64,000 nt of DNA from Psettodes erumei (GCA_016785225.1 JAFBJZ010000100.1:248001-312000); one strand, 5' to 3'. Shown: positions 50,501 to 63,376, numbered from the stretch's first letter. Numbers and translations: made by a program. The notes: a model not told the origin generated them from the letters alone.

Positions 50501-52857
50501 CATGTGCGCACAGGGATGCAAATGCACATGTCCACGCACATGCACATAGTAGCTGTAGCTTTATGAAATCCTGCCGTTGGCAGTCGGACAACCAGTTCCC
50601 GTCTGGACTTATCAGCAGCCGGGCGGCCCGACGGTTCCCGTGGGTCAGGACCGTGGCCTCGTAGCGGCAGGGTTCATGGTTCGAGCATGTGGCCAGGGCC
50701 TTTCAGGGAGGTCTGGGTGGGCACGTTCTCCCCATGCCTGCGCGGGTTTTCTCAGGGCAATGTAGCAAATAAACGGATGGATGTAGTTGGTCCATCGTTG
50801 GCCCCAGCCGATGCCCTGTTTTGCGCTCGATCTCTGTTGAACCCCCCTCCCCTAGCAGGTCCCGTCACTTGTCACTCATTTCATACCTCCACACTGGCTA
50901 GCCATGCGCAAGCCTTGCACACGCACTTAACACGACACACGGGACGTGGAAGACAACGCACACACACACAAACGCTGAGCAGCGATAAATGATTAACAGT
51001 GCCTCAAAAAAACAAAAAAAAGTGCTCAACCACACACTCTCATTTATCTCCCGAACACACCGCCGCGGTATCCTTTCCGCTCTGACGTGTGTGCGTGTGC
51101 TCTCGCATATGTTTTGTACGTGTGCAGTGACACTGGAGAAGCGACGCTGACGGTCCACAGGGGGATAAGATGACGGACACCTGATACACACATGCTTTCT
51201 CATTTAACCTGTCCTAGAATACCTGCTGTTTCAGGTTAAAGGAGGGCAGCCAGACAGACAAGTAGGTGGAGGTGGTTAGGGTGCACGTGTACACACACAC
51301 ACAAAATATATCCTCCCCACTAACCACGAAGAAGCCACAGAGCAATATTAAGTGAGGAGGCATGGACACCTACGAACGGGAGAGCAAAAGAGAAGAAAAA
51401 GGAAAAAAAAGAAACAGGGAGCTCGCCCAGCCACCCCTCCCTTTCCAGTTGAAGTTGGGTTATTGGCACCAGTTCAGCTTTTTGTTCTTAGTTTCCTCCC
51501 TTCTACCACCCTTCTCCCCTCCTCTATGCCTCTCACATTCCACCAGGCATTTCCAGGGAAAATACACTCGCTGTCTGATATTCACATGAGAAAAATGTAC
51601 CGTAAATAGTGGTCATATGGACTGAGGTACTCCCACGGCTGCTGTAGTTGTAGTACGGTGTGAAAGGAACTCTTTCTTTCTTTCTCCTTTGCCTCTTCCG
51701 GGCAGGGGCAACCTTCGCTCCCTCATGCAGCTTAACAGTTTTTCCGCAGCTGCCCCGACGCCACAGAAAGCCATAGCTCGACTTATTCCTCCGTTGCACT
51801 TCCCCGCTCTTGTCATGTGGCGCGCGAACGGAGGCTGTCTTCTCCCTGCGCTACTGCCGGCCCGCAGCAGGGGGCAGCGGTCAGGAGATCGGCACCGGCG
51901 TGGACTCTGACCCGAGAGCAACCCACAAACACAGGAGCTTCAACCCTTTTTTTTTTTCACCGCTGCCCTTCTTCTTCACGTCCCCTCGGATCAAATCTAG
52001 ATAAGGCAAAAGGCCAATCGCACAACAGACCCAAAGCATGTTTAGCCCTCAACCCGTGTGATGCACCCTCCCTCCCTCGAGGCTCTCGGGGCTGCGTTGG
52101 GGGGTTAAGGGTCGCACTCCACAGCTAGGTCAACAACCATTTCTCGAATGTCTTCCTCTGGGCTCAGCGCTGCAACAACATGGACTGGTCTCAGTCAGTC
52201 ACACAAAATACACCGTTCAACACCCAAATGCAGGCAGATATGGAGCCACACATTCCTTTCCACTGGTGATGTAACCATCAGATAAGGTCAGAGCGAGCGG
52301 CAGAGGAGGTCATGGGTAATATGTGACTAACTGCCGCAATCGGCCGACTCAGAGGCACTTTGCAAAAATGAGTCGCATTTCCTGACAAAAAGCGCGTGCC
52401 TTCGTGCAACACTCGCACTTCGGCGGGGTCTTTTAAAAGTGAGACTTGGGACGCGAAACGTCGGGGGGAGGTATGTAAAGACCCGTCCTGCTCTTTTCCT
52501 CTCCCGCTGCCGCTCGTTTTCCACCGCTGAATAAACCGAACCTCAAGTGTGGAACTTCTCCCTCACACCCACACGCACGCCGCGCCGAGCGCCCTGGCCG
52601 GGAAAGAACGCCCCTGAACGGGCACGCCCAAAAATCTCACAGCCCGGCGTGCGTCTACGCGCATGCACGCCCGGCAGACGTATGCGCGACCTACGTGTAC
52701 GCACGTACGCACGCACGCACAGACGCACACAAACATGCTGCCCTTCAAATAGTTTTTCGCAGCCTTTTTATTTGGCTGCACGCCCGGTGGTTAGAGTGTT
52801 TCATTTTTCCCTGTGTATGGAACTGGGCAGCTGTCCAGACAGACACACAAAGAGAAG

Positions 52858-52889
<32 letters not shown>

Positions 52890-54629
52890 CGGGAGGGGTA
52901 GAGGGGTTACCGAAAGAATGAGAGCGGCAGAGAGGGAGGGAGGGAGGGAGGGAGGGAGGGAGGGAGGGAAGGAGAGGACCAGCAGAAAAACATGAAGAGA
53001 GGTGCCTGGACCCGTTTACAACGGGCTCCCTCTGAAACCTTATGATTGATATGATCCTCTCGCACACACTCTCAGACAAACGCAATCTCCTTGGCTTTGA
53101 CACCACGCTGCCTCCCTCTGCCCCCGTGGCCTCGTGCACTGCCCCACCACCACCACCACCACCACCACCACCACCCCATCTCATCTCTCCTTTTCTTCTT
53201 TTCTCTTTTCTGGAGCTGACCATTCTCCCCCTGTGGGAACTACCACCACCATCACCCCCCCCCAGCCTCCCACCCTGCCCGCTTCTCTCCGGCTCCATTC
53301 AGAGCGCTGCTTCTCTGTGATCTGTGTTTCTGACAGCTCTGCGCACAGACACACACACACACACACACACACACACAGCTCCTCTGCAAACAAACACCAT
53401 GAATACTAACACGGCTTTGTGTCCACTGCACTTTAAAAAAAAAAAGGGGGGGGGTCACAGAGAAAAGGAGGGAAAAAGTGGTGGAGGAGAAAAGGGGAGC
53501 TGTGGCACTGTGTTGATCTTGCAGCCCCCCCCAACACCCCCTCATCCCTGTTTCTCGTTCTCTCGTTCTTCCCACCAGTTCTCCCGGGAATAAAGACTTC
53601 CATTCATGCGCCTGAGGAGACCCACAGCAGGGGAGAGAAAAGAGGGAGGAGAAAGGGGAGGAAAGAGGAGGAGGAGGAGGGAGGAGGGTGTGGGGGGTGT
53701 CAAGGTAGGACGGTTTGCGGATCACTGGGATCAGGCCTGCTGCCGAAAATTGTATGCATGCGTGTGTCTGCGTGTCTGCTTTCACTCAGTGTGCGCCGCC
53801 TCAGCGCAGCGCTTTGCTATCTCTGATGCCATCTGTGCCAGCCCAAGCATCTTCTGGGAAAGCTGGGTGGGAAAGTTTGGAAATTGGGCTCCATTCAAAA
53901 CTTCCACTCTTGGACAAATGCTGCAATTCCAAAAGTATGTGCTCAGCCTACAGCCACAGTTTAGTTTAAAAAAAACAACAAAAAACGGGGTGGAATACTT
54001 GCAGCCAAAAAACACACTTTTCCTGCAGCATATTCTTTCCTACACGCTGTTATATACCCTCCCTGCTGAGCGCGATCAAACATTTGATCTACAGCACATT
54101 TGTCCTTTTGCTAACTGTACAGCAGAAGCCAGATTTAATGCACAGCAGTGGGTCTCAAGGAAAACGTTCCCTCCTACGTCCGCAGCGGTAATCCTTCAGA
54201 TTGGAGTGCTCCTAAAGATAGCTGCGAAACACCCAAGAGTCTCCTCGTCACACTCTCTTCAGACACGCTCAGATGTAGATGACTCAATCTGAACAAAAGC
54301 CTGTGATTGGCCGAGCCGAAGCGTGTTATTACGGCGCAATTGGAGGTTTTCACCCGCTCAGTAATGACAGACATATTTACATGCTACACAAAGTATACAT
54401 TTAATCCCCGCTATTAGCATTAATGGTGTGTGTGTGCGCCGGCATATGTGCATCGTGCATGTGAATAGCGCTCCGACGCACATTAGGGGAGGTTTTTTTC
54501 ATAGTGATTATTACAGCCATTATGTGGCAATAGTTCCTTTCATGGACACAGCTGAAACCGACAGCATTTTGCTTTTCAGTCGGCTCGCAATCTCAACACA
54601 AAGAAAATGTACACAAGTGTAGAGGCTGG

Positions 54630-54664
<35 letters not shown>

Positions 54665-56313
54665 CTCTTTATGTGAAAGCAGGTCCAATACAGCTTGGAC
54701 AGTACAGGTTAGAATGTTTCATGAATAGGCAGAACGCTGTTTGATAAATGAATCTATTTTGGGGGGGGGGTACACATGCACGACACACTGTCCAAAACCA
54801 AAGGAACTCGTTGTTCGCTGCACTCTGCGCACCATATGACCCAATCGCACCACTTCTGTACAACAGGAAACAATTAACAGCCAATGAGCTGCTCTAAATC
54901 CTAAGGGATGACTTCCTGTGTGGAATGATGGGTAATTCAAGACAGAAGCTGTGCTGAGATTAAACACTTCCTCTCCGGCAAACAGTGGCCTGTGGCAGTG
55001 GAGCCTCGCTCAATCATTAGTTATTCAAAAAATAATGCACTCTAATGCACCTTTGTCTATTTATTGAGGCCATAAACATGAAGAAATCACCGGTGTGCTT
55101 CTGCATACGCCTGGGAGATATAAACGTAAGTAATGGAGACATCTGATGTTCAGTTATACCAAACGTTAAATCCCATTTAATTATTTTTCTTACTTTCTGA
55201 GTTGATTAAGCGAAGCAAAGGCAAATAATGGGAAATGAGCACAGTGGAGAGTGCTGCTGAAAGTAATCACTTAGTCAATTGTAAGACAATGAAGTTGAAA
55301 GTATATATATATATCCCTGCTGGACTCGAAGTGTGCCATTAGAGGGTGAGCAAAAGAGCCACTGATATGGATGATCACTTCACTTATTTCATCAAGCAAA
55401 AATGACAAACGGGCTCTGTTTTAGGACGTACAGACTTGACGATTCATATCAGGTTTATATCAATATAAAATGAGCTCCTTTGGACTGGGGGTTGGGGACT
55501 AAATGCAATTTGAAGGTGTTACCTCGGGCATCGAGAAAGTGAATCATTAAGTTGTAATAATGACGACCAACTGATTAATCAGTGATGGAAATGACAGTTA
55601 CTTGCACCACCTCTGAAAAGCAAATTGTTTTCCGGCAAGTGATGCTTTCAATGACTTATTTAGAAGAATGGTTGTGTCTTTAAAGAAGGACTCGAGCGTC
55701 TGCAGGTAAAGCAATCAGCCTACACATCTCTGTGAACATCTCAAGTCCTCAGATGATCCCCAGCTTGTGAGAGGGAGAGCAAGGTGGGAGAGCCCCTGTA
55801 ATGACATCCTCAGTGACAGAGAGAATGGGCAAAGTGAGACACAATGGTCTTAACCAATCAGACTGTCCGCCTCCCCTCAGGCCCCCTCGCACCAACAATA
55901 ACGCCTTTGTGTGGGGCTACACTCCGCTCGCGCGTTCACACACACACACACACAGACCAAAGCGTAGTATCCGACACGTTCTCAGGCAGTCACAGAGAGA
56001 GGCGGGAGAATCCGTGCTCTCCAATCTAGAACGGCATCGGTGCGTACAAAACTATGCAACAATTTTGAGTGTGTGAATCTTAGCTAACAACCTGGCTGTG
56101 TGTGTCTGTGTGTGTGTGCGTGTGTGTTTCCTTCCCGGCCCTGGGCACATGACTGCAGCTGCCCCTCGCTCCTTTCGTCTAAACCGGCACCCCTCCTTGT
56201 TGTAGGTGAGAGGTCACACGGAGTGGCATTCCTCTCAGTCTGAGAGCGGGCAAGCATTTACACTGAGCAGAGGGGGGAGAGAGAGAGAGAGAGAGAGCGG
56301 GAGGGAGGGAGGG

Positions 56314-56349
<36 letters not shown>

Positions 56350-59300
56350 AGGAGGGAGGGGGAGAAAGAGAGAGGGAGAGAGAGCAGGACAGAAAAACTC
56401 AAGGGGGCAAAAATGCAACAGGAGGCAGGTAAAAGGTGCGCAGGACATTCGGGGGTGTTTGTGTTCGCACGCGTGTGTGCGTGTGTGTGCGCGCGTGCGT
56501 TTGTGGGTGTACGCGTGCACGTTGAAATGGACCACTGAACAGAAGACCCTTGTGGCTCTTCGCTGCTTCATAAACACAGCTGTTTGTTTAGTCTGAGCCG
56601 CCCCGAGGGACAGACACGCAGACAGAAGGACAGACAGACACATTTATATAATTTATTCATGTCCGCATCCGTACTTAAGAGACAAACGAGCATAAATAAA
56701 CAGCAGAAGTACAGACGGATTATTTTACAAAGCCCGGTACAAGGACATGAAAAGCAGCGGAGAACTGGGCGGCGTGACACACAAACACACACGGTGTCTG
56801 TAAAGCCCTGGATTAGAGGCTTTTTAATGATTTGCATGATATTTTCTGTGTGAAAATGTTTAATGCCACATATGGGCGATTGTACCTGGATAACACATGG
56901 CTGCAGGCCAATGTTAAAAATGTTTACCTGGCTTAAAAATATTCCTGTAAACATCGGCCCCCCCCCCGCCTCTCCCCTGTCATCTCCCTCACTTTCAGAC
57001 AAACGCCCACTTCTGACAGGCACGTCCCGGACAGCTGATGGGGGCCATCAGATTTCACTGACAAACACACTTACGCTTCAAGTGAGACACGGTGAAAGTC
57101 AATACTCCGTCGCCTGCCTCTCCGTCCCTTTGACTCCCATAGTCCCCTTCTCTCCCCTCCCCGAAACCGAACATCACCCGCTATTCCTGCTGGACCTCCT
57201 CTCAAAACCACGGGATACACTCCTCCTCGCACACACGCACACACACACACACGCACACAGGCAAACCACAGAGGCAGAGGCATGATGGAGCCATACTAAC
57301 AAAGCGGCCACCGGGAACACATGATGCTGTGACTCAACATCATTTGTGACCGCAGAGGACATCAAACATGGCCGCCCTCCAGATAATCCCACAGTTATGT
57401 GAGTCAAAGCCAAGAGCTGTCCAAAAACCAAATTGAGGCCTGTGTATGTTTCTTTCTTTTCTTTATAGAGTCTACACTTATAATGATGTTGCCATATCAA
57501 AGCCATGACCATTTTGATTTGCTTCCCTTTTTGCTGTTTTTCTTTTTTTTTTACCCCTCGCTCTGTTTTGTGTCATTTTAGGAAAGACTACTTGTTGTTG
57601 TGAAAAGCACAATCAGCTTTAAAGAATCCCCAAAAAATCTGATTCCTATTCTTAAGAGCTGAGACTTGGCTTTTTTGGCAAAATATGTGTTGACAGTGTA
57701 ACATGCCTTCATGTTCATTGCTAACCGCTCCCTGACCGAGCCACTGGCATTTCTTTAAGTGCTGCCCCCGGGTCTTCATTAAAACGTATTCCTGAGCGAG
57801 CCTGACGACCAGACTCCGCCTGCATCTGCCTGCAGAGGAGCAGCAACCCACTGGGAGTGGACACAATAGTGAATGAATAGGGCTTGACCTTTGGGACGGA
57901 TTGAGGAGATGGTATGCGTGTGTCTGATTGAGAAATTAGCTACAGTTCCAACCAAATGGTCAGCACAAACACACGCACGCACACACACGCACACCAAATC
58001 CAGCCCCGAGGGTAAGAAAGCAAAGGCCAGACTCCAGTTGTCTCAACCCTGACCCACTCGCACAAACAAACAATACAACACACACACACACACACAGACA
58101 GAGGCTTACACAACGGTGGGGTCCAGCTATCACCTCGACTTTTGAATGTCCAGCAGGGTCAAAGTTCATCTCTTCTTCTGCCAGCCTCCTGCACTCCTTT
58201 GTGTTGCTGTGTGCGTCTGGGTGTGTACATCTGTGTGTGTTTGTGTGTGTGTGCGTGCTCACTAGGAGTGACCTTGCAGAGTCATTCGCTGTGGATACAC
58301 TGCAGCACCAGCAGTACCGCAGAGCTGATTAGGGAGCAATCTTGCTTAGTGTAATATATGTTTGTGTGTGTGTAAGTGTGTGTGTGTGTGTGTTTGGTGG
58401 GAGGAAGACAGATGAACAGATTGTGTTATGTCTGGACTTTCTTCTGGTTTGAGAGATATCCAAGAGCTGATCAGAGGTTAGATGCGTGGAGATGTGTGCG
58501 CGTGCATGTGTGTGTGTGTGTGTTTGTGTGTGTATGAGTGTGTCAGTGTAGGTGCCGGTGTGTGTCTCAAGTGTGTACAGGGTGTGTATGGGGGTCAGAC
58601 ACAGATGGACAGCTGGTGTTTCAGTGGTGCTAAATCACTCACCCCTCCCCAGCATGCAGGCACACACACACACACAGACACGTCCCATCCCCCAACGACC
58701 ACAGGGAAACGCCCCTTAAAGCATTCCCAGCTCTTACTCTCAGACTGCACACTGAGGACGCACACACGTAACACACACACACACACCTAAATAAAAACCT
58801 GGTTATTTTCACCACAAAGGCAGATGCCAAAAAGTGTCTGATATGACAGTACGGTCGGAACATATTGGACGTGATCATTTCATGTTCATACAAATTCATA
58901 AATCAGTCAAGGATTGCTTCACACACAAGCTGACACACATGCGCACACACACACATACACACACACACATGCTCCTATTTTATGAGCTCATCAAGTCCCT
59001 CAGGTCACCAACCGCCATCTCGGCCAGGGATAAAAAAGCTTACATCAAAAGGCTAACCATTTCACACACACGCATGTGCACGCATCGCATGCGCACACAC
59101 TCGATGTGGCAACTGTGGCAGCATTAATTTCCTTTTGAATGCACTTGACTAACACATAATAATCCCAAACACTGCTGGGAGACCACCAAGCAACAACACG
59201 CACACACACAAACACACACACACGCAGCCAGGGGGACCACCAAGCAGAGGGGCTGTCAAGACAAGATAAGTGTGTGTCTAGCGTCAGGGTTTCACATATA

Positions 59301-62300
59301 CCCACTAATACAAATACACATGTGCGCGCACACACACACACACACATACACATACAACAACAACAACACGCAGCCTGGCCTGGACTCCTGGAAAAGCTCT
59401 GGCTTATCTCTCCCCACAGATAGTGAAATGGATTAAGAGCCACATTTGGCACGTCCAGAGAACTGGACAGATAACCAGGGAAACACTCTCTCTAACTGCA
59501 ATCACTGCTCAACATGATTTGTGTGTGTGTGTAAGAGAGAGAGAGAGAGAGTGGACGCGTCTCAGCTTGTGCGGGCCTCCCCACGTGTAGGCATCGGACT
59601 GATAACCGCGTGTCCGTGTGTACACAGATGTGTGTGTGTGTGCGTGTGCGTGTCTGGCCGGAGGAGTGATGCAGCGGTTGACCCAGGACCCAGTCTGTTA
59701 GAACCCACACATTCATCTTCCAAACGCACACAGCGTGCCCAGACAAAGAGCTGTGTGTGAGGGGGACGCTCGGCATGTGTGTGATGTCAGCTGGAGACAG
59801 GGAAGGGGAGCTCATCATATCCCATTTACGCGTGCGCGTGGGTCTGTCCCCTGACACAACGTGCCTGCTCGCTGACCCCCCTCCCTGCTATGAAGATGAT
59901 CGGAGGGTGAGATTTCCTTTAAGACCGGCGAACAGCATCTCTCCTCCCCCCTCCTCTCCTCTCTCCCACGTTCGCTCATTCTTGGGACTCCCTACATAAT
60001 AGGCACTCGGTGAGCCACTCCGAAGCGAGCGGTAAATTGCACTTTTGGACACTTCTGAATCATTGTCATTTTGCATCATCACTGACAGGTGTAGAGTCGC
60101 ACGACTGTAATTTTTGCGGCACACGTTGCATTGTGGGATCGCGCCGCGTGCTACAGGCATTTTACACTTAAATAAAATGGCCAGGGGTAAGTACAGTGCG
60201 CTGTATGGCCCAGCCTGTGTTTAAATCCACGTGGTTTGCAGTTTTTACTATTCCCGAACACACCTTTTCCCCTGTCTCCACTGTTGAACTAGTGAGTTGT
60301 GAATATTTATGTGATCCCTATTTGCATCTTGCATTCGGGGTTTTTGCTTGCTGTGCGTCCTGTCGCTGCTTGATGCTGAGACACCTGAGAGTTCAATCCT
60401 ATCTTAAACGGAGAAGAGAGGAGAAGTTTCGACAACAGATTCTTGTGCCGCTACAAAAGAAAGGATGGCCCAAACATGGCGTTTCCATGTCTTTCTTTGC
60501 ACCATTCTACATGTTTGCCTACTTATCTGTCTGTCTGTCTCTCCCCTTCTCTGTCTATTAGAGTCAAATCTCCGTCTTAATGGGCATCTATTGTATCCTG
60601 CCTCTCCCCCTCCTCTATTCACCACACTACCACACGCACACACACAGACACACACACTCCCTCTGAGGGGGCCCCTTAACCAGGCTCTCCATATGCCTGA
60701 CCCCCACCTCCTTTCTCCACCTCCTCCTCTTTCCACAACCCCCTTCTCCTCTCCCCTCATCTCCTGCTCACACTCTGGCTTCTGCTCTGTTGCTGCTGCT
60801 GCTGCTGCTGCCTCCGCCACTGCTGCCCCACGCTGCCATCTGCTACGAGACAACAGAGGGTGGAAAAAAAGGGAGGAAGAGGAAGAAAAGAGCGGTGAAA
60901 AAGAGCGAGTGAAAAGAGGAAGACACGAGGGAAGAAAAGACTGAGGGGGGAAAAAGCTGAGAAAGAGAGGCAGATAAAAAGATAAAGAGAGAAAGAGGGA
61001 AAGAGTAGGTTCGGACACAATACAGCAGAGAGCAGAGAGGCTGTCCATCTGCTCCCCCCTCCCACCCCCCACCCCGCCTCCTATCCCCTCCTGACACACA
61101 GCCGCACACACACCACAAAGAGAGTATTTAACCTCAACACACACACACACACATGCGCGAGCGTGCGCACACACACACACACACACACGCGCGGAAAGAG
61201 AGGCCCAGCCCAGCCTCTCTCTTTAACCCGTTCCTCTCCAGTGAGCCTGCCTGTATTACACCCTTGGGGTAGCAGGTGATGGGTGGATGGAGGGAAAGGA
61301 TGTAGGTGGGGGCAGGGGGTTGAGGGTAGGGGGGTGGGGGTGGGTGTGATTGAGGGAAACGGCGTAGGGGATGAAGGATTGAAACTGATCTGAATCAACA
61401 CCAACACATCCTCCGCCCCCCCCCCTCCCAAACCTCAAACCTCAATAGAGACCAGCTTGCTGCCCTTGTCACTATGACAACCTCTGTCAATCATACTGTA
61501 GCAGTGGGCTTCCAAATGAGCACTGATGGTGCTGGATTAGTGATGGCTGCTCAAACATCAGAGTGCAGCTCACTCAGCTCCCTCGTGGACACAAACACTG
61601 AAGCATTTTCCACGGCAAACATACTTTTTCATACGGAGAGGCAACAGTGGGTCGGAATTATTCACAGTCTACTCTGTGGTGAGAATACACATCCTGCAGA
61701 CAACTAGCCGAAACTGTGGCTGTGCATGATGTCAAAAGCTGCAAATGACAAAGCACCACCCACGGGCTTTCTTTCCAATTTGCTTGCAATTTTGTTTTTG
61801 AATCACATCTCAAGACAGTGAGCACAAGGTGTCGGAGGGGGTTGGTGATTTCAGCCAATGTTCCAGACACGTAGAGCAGCAATCTTTTTTGGCTTATGAA
61901 GTAACCGCTTGTCATCATTTGCAAATGTCTAATGGCTGTTACCAGTTCAACCACAAACAAACATATATATCTTTTAAGCCCTTCCAAAAAAAAATCCAGT
62001 TCAGTTTCACAAGAAGAAAAATGGCAATTTGAGGAAAGTCTGAAAAAGTAAAACTTTGGGTAGCAAATTATTTTTCTGTTTTCCTCTCCTGCTAACCACC
62101 TTGAAAGCCCTTTAGATTTATTTTTCAACCCTTTCTTGTGTCCAAACACCCAAGAGATATAGTAATTAACCGCATGAAGCTGGTAAAAACAACAGTCATG
62201 CCGCCCCATTGCCTCACGAGCCCCATGAATCTGACTTGAAACCACAAGACTGAAGCGCAGCAACACCACAGAACGCTGTCCGGCATCATGATGACAACAT

Positions 62301-63376
62301 GACGCCCTCGCTCCTGCTGGGCCTGTCGAGCGCAGTGACATGGAGACGGCTGTCAGGTTTGGACACCCGCACACGCGCGCCACCGTGTAGGTCAACACAC
62401 ACTGCAAACACTCGATTCCCCCAAGGACCTGTACATACACAGTGTCACACACCAAACACCAGTGTAGTGTGTAAAGGGTGTGATGGAGGGAGGGGGATGA
62501 AGGGGCGTGACCCACGGGAGCTGATTTCATTAGAGGAGAGGAGAGGAGAGGAGACAGGGAAAGGTCTCTGTGTATATGACCACAAATGGAGAGAGCAGAC
62601 ACCAGCTGTCACTTGCTTATGTCAGCCCTATTCTCAGCTCCTATGTGAGTGAGCGTGTGTGTGTATGTGTGTGTGTGTGTGTGTGCCACTGTGTGATCTC
62701 AGCTAGCCATGACTGGTTTCAATTACGCAGCAAACTTTGACCCTGTGTAACCAAGCAGGGAAAAGGAGCTACTGACAGAGAGGCGTGCGTGAGATGTCGA
62801 GATGAAAGGTGTTGAGGAGGATGCCACATGAGTTTTTTTCCCCCAGGTATAAAAGTGAAACGTGAGAAAAACACGTTGTCTGTGATAAGTGCTGCGCACC
62901 TGCTTGAGGAAGCGGCAGCATCTGCAAGGGTGGAGGCTTACCCTTTTTCTGGGGGGTCCTCGTTCTTCCTCCTTCTGGCCCCGCCCTGCTCCTGCCCCGC
63001 CTCCCGTTCGTCCCTGCCTCCCTGCTTTGCCCTCACCAACTGGAGGCCTGATGGTCATCCTGATCTCCGGTGGGCAAATGTAGTTCTCGAGGCTCTTAGG
63101 GGGCTTCTTGGTGCGCTTGGTGGTCTGGATCTTCAGCTTTAGACTTCCTTCCTGGAAACTCGCTTCCTTGATGGAGAACTCCTGCTCCTCCAGAAGCCCC
63201 TCCCCCTGCTCCTCTAGCCCCTCCCCTTCACTGATGGCACCATTAATCACATCATCACTGCACACCAAGCCGATGCCCCGTGATCCCGCCTGGTCCTCTT
63301 CATTTGGCCCCACCCTGCCTCCCTGTAACTCCACCTCTTTGGGTCGGGCCGAGCCAACCAGATCCCTTGGCTCCAT
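41237..63376 (-). CDS. setbp1: SET-binding protein 1, 6 coding exons, complete
   Basis: A nuclear AT-hook DNA-binding protein that in mammals binds SET, protecting it and inhibiting PP2A, and recruits chromatin regulators. Minus-strand exons: 63376-62900, 49695-49274, 48882-46933, 46832-46625, 46511-45449, 41742-41237. All are GT-AG and phase-consistent, giving 1542 codons with stop (human about 1596). Landmarks: an N-terminal conserved block (EQEFSIKEASF, KLKIQTTKR, LENYICPPEI); the first AT-hook KRGRPKK near 660; the SKI-homology region with INVSKRGTIYIGKKRG; the degron PSDSGIGTDNN near 927, intact; the second AT-hook RRGRPAK near 1081; HKRKHKHKHKHK; and a third AT-hook-like motif RRPGRPRK near 1427. 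Oddities: two short introns (100 and 113 bp) inside what is one large exon in human; an eight-histidine tract near 215; an expanded Ser-Pro repeat; and a C-terminus lacking the mammalian polyproline run. The start ATG has G at +4 and lies in an exon with an upstream acceptor. Confidence 0.93.
41743..45448 (-). other. setbp1 last intron (3.7 kb), repeats and possible noncoding elements
   Basis: Contains (CA)n at about 42206-42227, TG runs at 43690-43714 and 44490-44520, and a G/A-rich low-complexity belt at 43800-44380 whose complement gives a long Pro/Ser/Leu ORF with no biological look. About 44570-44730 is non-repetitive with AATTACGTGATTAAAAG and CCATTATCACTAGG cores, possibly regulatory. 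No extra exon was supported. Confidence 0.5.
48000..48160 (-). repeat. setbp1: Coding minisatellite in setbp1 (Ser-Pro/Arg-Pro repeat)
   Basis: The plus strand shows repeated GGGGCTGGGGCTG-type units. In the setbp1 frame they encode successive degenerate copies of a SPSPSPKPRANVSPNPSPRP-like motif over about 50 residues. It is a tandem-repeat expansion inside exon 3 with no human counterpart that I recall. Confidence 0.75.
49512..49537 (-). repeat. setbp1: (CAC)n histidine tract in setbp1 exon 2
   Basis: The GTG repeat on plus encodes eight consecutive histidines on minus (VQQHHHHHHHHNH), within a His/Gln-rich segment at about residues 212-222. Confidence 0.9.
50600..50765. mobile_element. 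Degenerate tRNA-derived SINE-like fish repeat
   Basis: The order of motifs matches a very common fish repeat: a GGCGGCCCGACGG start; GTGGCCTCGTAGC; a B-box-like GGGTTCATGGTTCGAGC; CCAGGGCCTTTC; then GGGCACGTTCTCCCCATGCC and TGCGCGGGTTTTCTC. The A- and B-box-like spacing suggests a tRNA-derived polymerase III head. It is heavily diverged and the assignment is from memory. Confidence 0.5.
52857..52969. repeat. (GA)n and (GGGA)n tracts
   Basis: A GA run at 52857-52882 and a GGGA run at about 52933-52969, separated by 50 bases of purine-rich sequence, forming a mirror-like polypurine region. Confidence 0.9.
53145..53174. repeat. (CCA)10 trinucleotide repeat
   Basis: Intronic CCA run. It lies outside any setbp1 exon, unlike the CAC tract at 49512. 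Confidence 0.9.
53347..53378. repeat. (AC)n microsatellite
   Basis: Uninterrupted AC run, intronic. Confidence 0.9.
54290..54430. promoter_or_regulatory. Candidate intronic enhancer
   Basis: Non-repetitive sequence with a CCAAT-type core (TGATTGGCC), GTGTTATTACGG, CAGTAATGAC, TTTAATCC and TAGCATTAATGG. It is dense in TAAT-type homeodomain cores between repeat-rich flanks. Compositional judgement only. Confidence 0.25.
54633..54661. repeat. (AC)n microsatellite
   Basis: Uninterrupted AC run, intronic. Confidence 0.9.
55000..55620. promoter_or_regulatory. Candidate intronic conserved noncoding block
   Basis: About 600 bases without simple repeats apart from a short TA run (55303-55312), in an intron where repeats are otherwise constant. 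It has many TAAT/ATTA cores (CAATCATTAG, TGATTAAG, AATCACTTAG, AACTGATTAATCAG) and low CpG. This is the pattern of deeply conserved enhancers near developmental regulators, but conservation is untested. Confidence 0.3.
56278..56346. repeat. (GA)n/(GGGA)n purine tract
   Basis: Two GA runs separated by GGGA units. Confidence 0.9.
59985..60175. mobile_element. DNA-transposon-like fish repeat fragment (tentative)
   Basis: Contains GGACTCCCTACATAATAGGC, TGGACACTTCTGAATCATTG and GCATTGTGGGATCGCG. Similar motifs occur together in a widespread fish repeat that I recall as hAT-like. No transposase or clean TIR is visible. Confidence 0.35.
61137..61189. repeat. Two (CA)n runs split by GCGAGCGTGCG
   Basis: CA at about 61137-61153 and 61168-61189 with a mixed CpG interruption between. 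Confidence 0.9.
62654..62684. repeat. (GT)n microsatellite with one TATG break
   Basis: Intronic, about 210 bases downstream of the setbp1 exon 1 donor in transcript direction. Confidence 0.9.

Larger units (their letters stand above)
49696..62899 (-). other. setbp1 first coding intron (13.2 kb)
   Basis: The longest intron in the window. Roughly every kilobase has a CA/TG, GA or trinucleotide repeat. Non-repetitive AT-core stretches at 54290-54430, 55000-55620 and 56820-56960 look enhancer-like. It also contains transposon-derived pieces at 50600 and 59985 and an unexplained 945-base minus-strand ORF (61658-62602). I found no exon that keeps the setbp1 frame and is needed: exons 1 and 2 already join in phase 0. 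Confidence 0.6.

Noticed and set aside
60178..60190. ATG followed by a splice-donor-like AGGG/GTAAGT, preceded by GCATTGTGGGATCGCG, as a possible promoter and first exon
   Set aside because: The same sequence looks like the end of a widespread fish transposon, and no downstream exon in frame was found.
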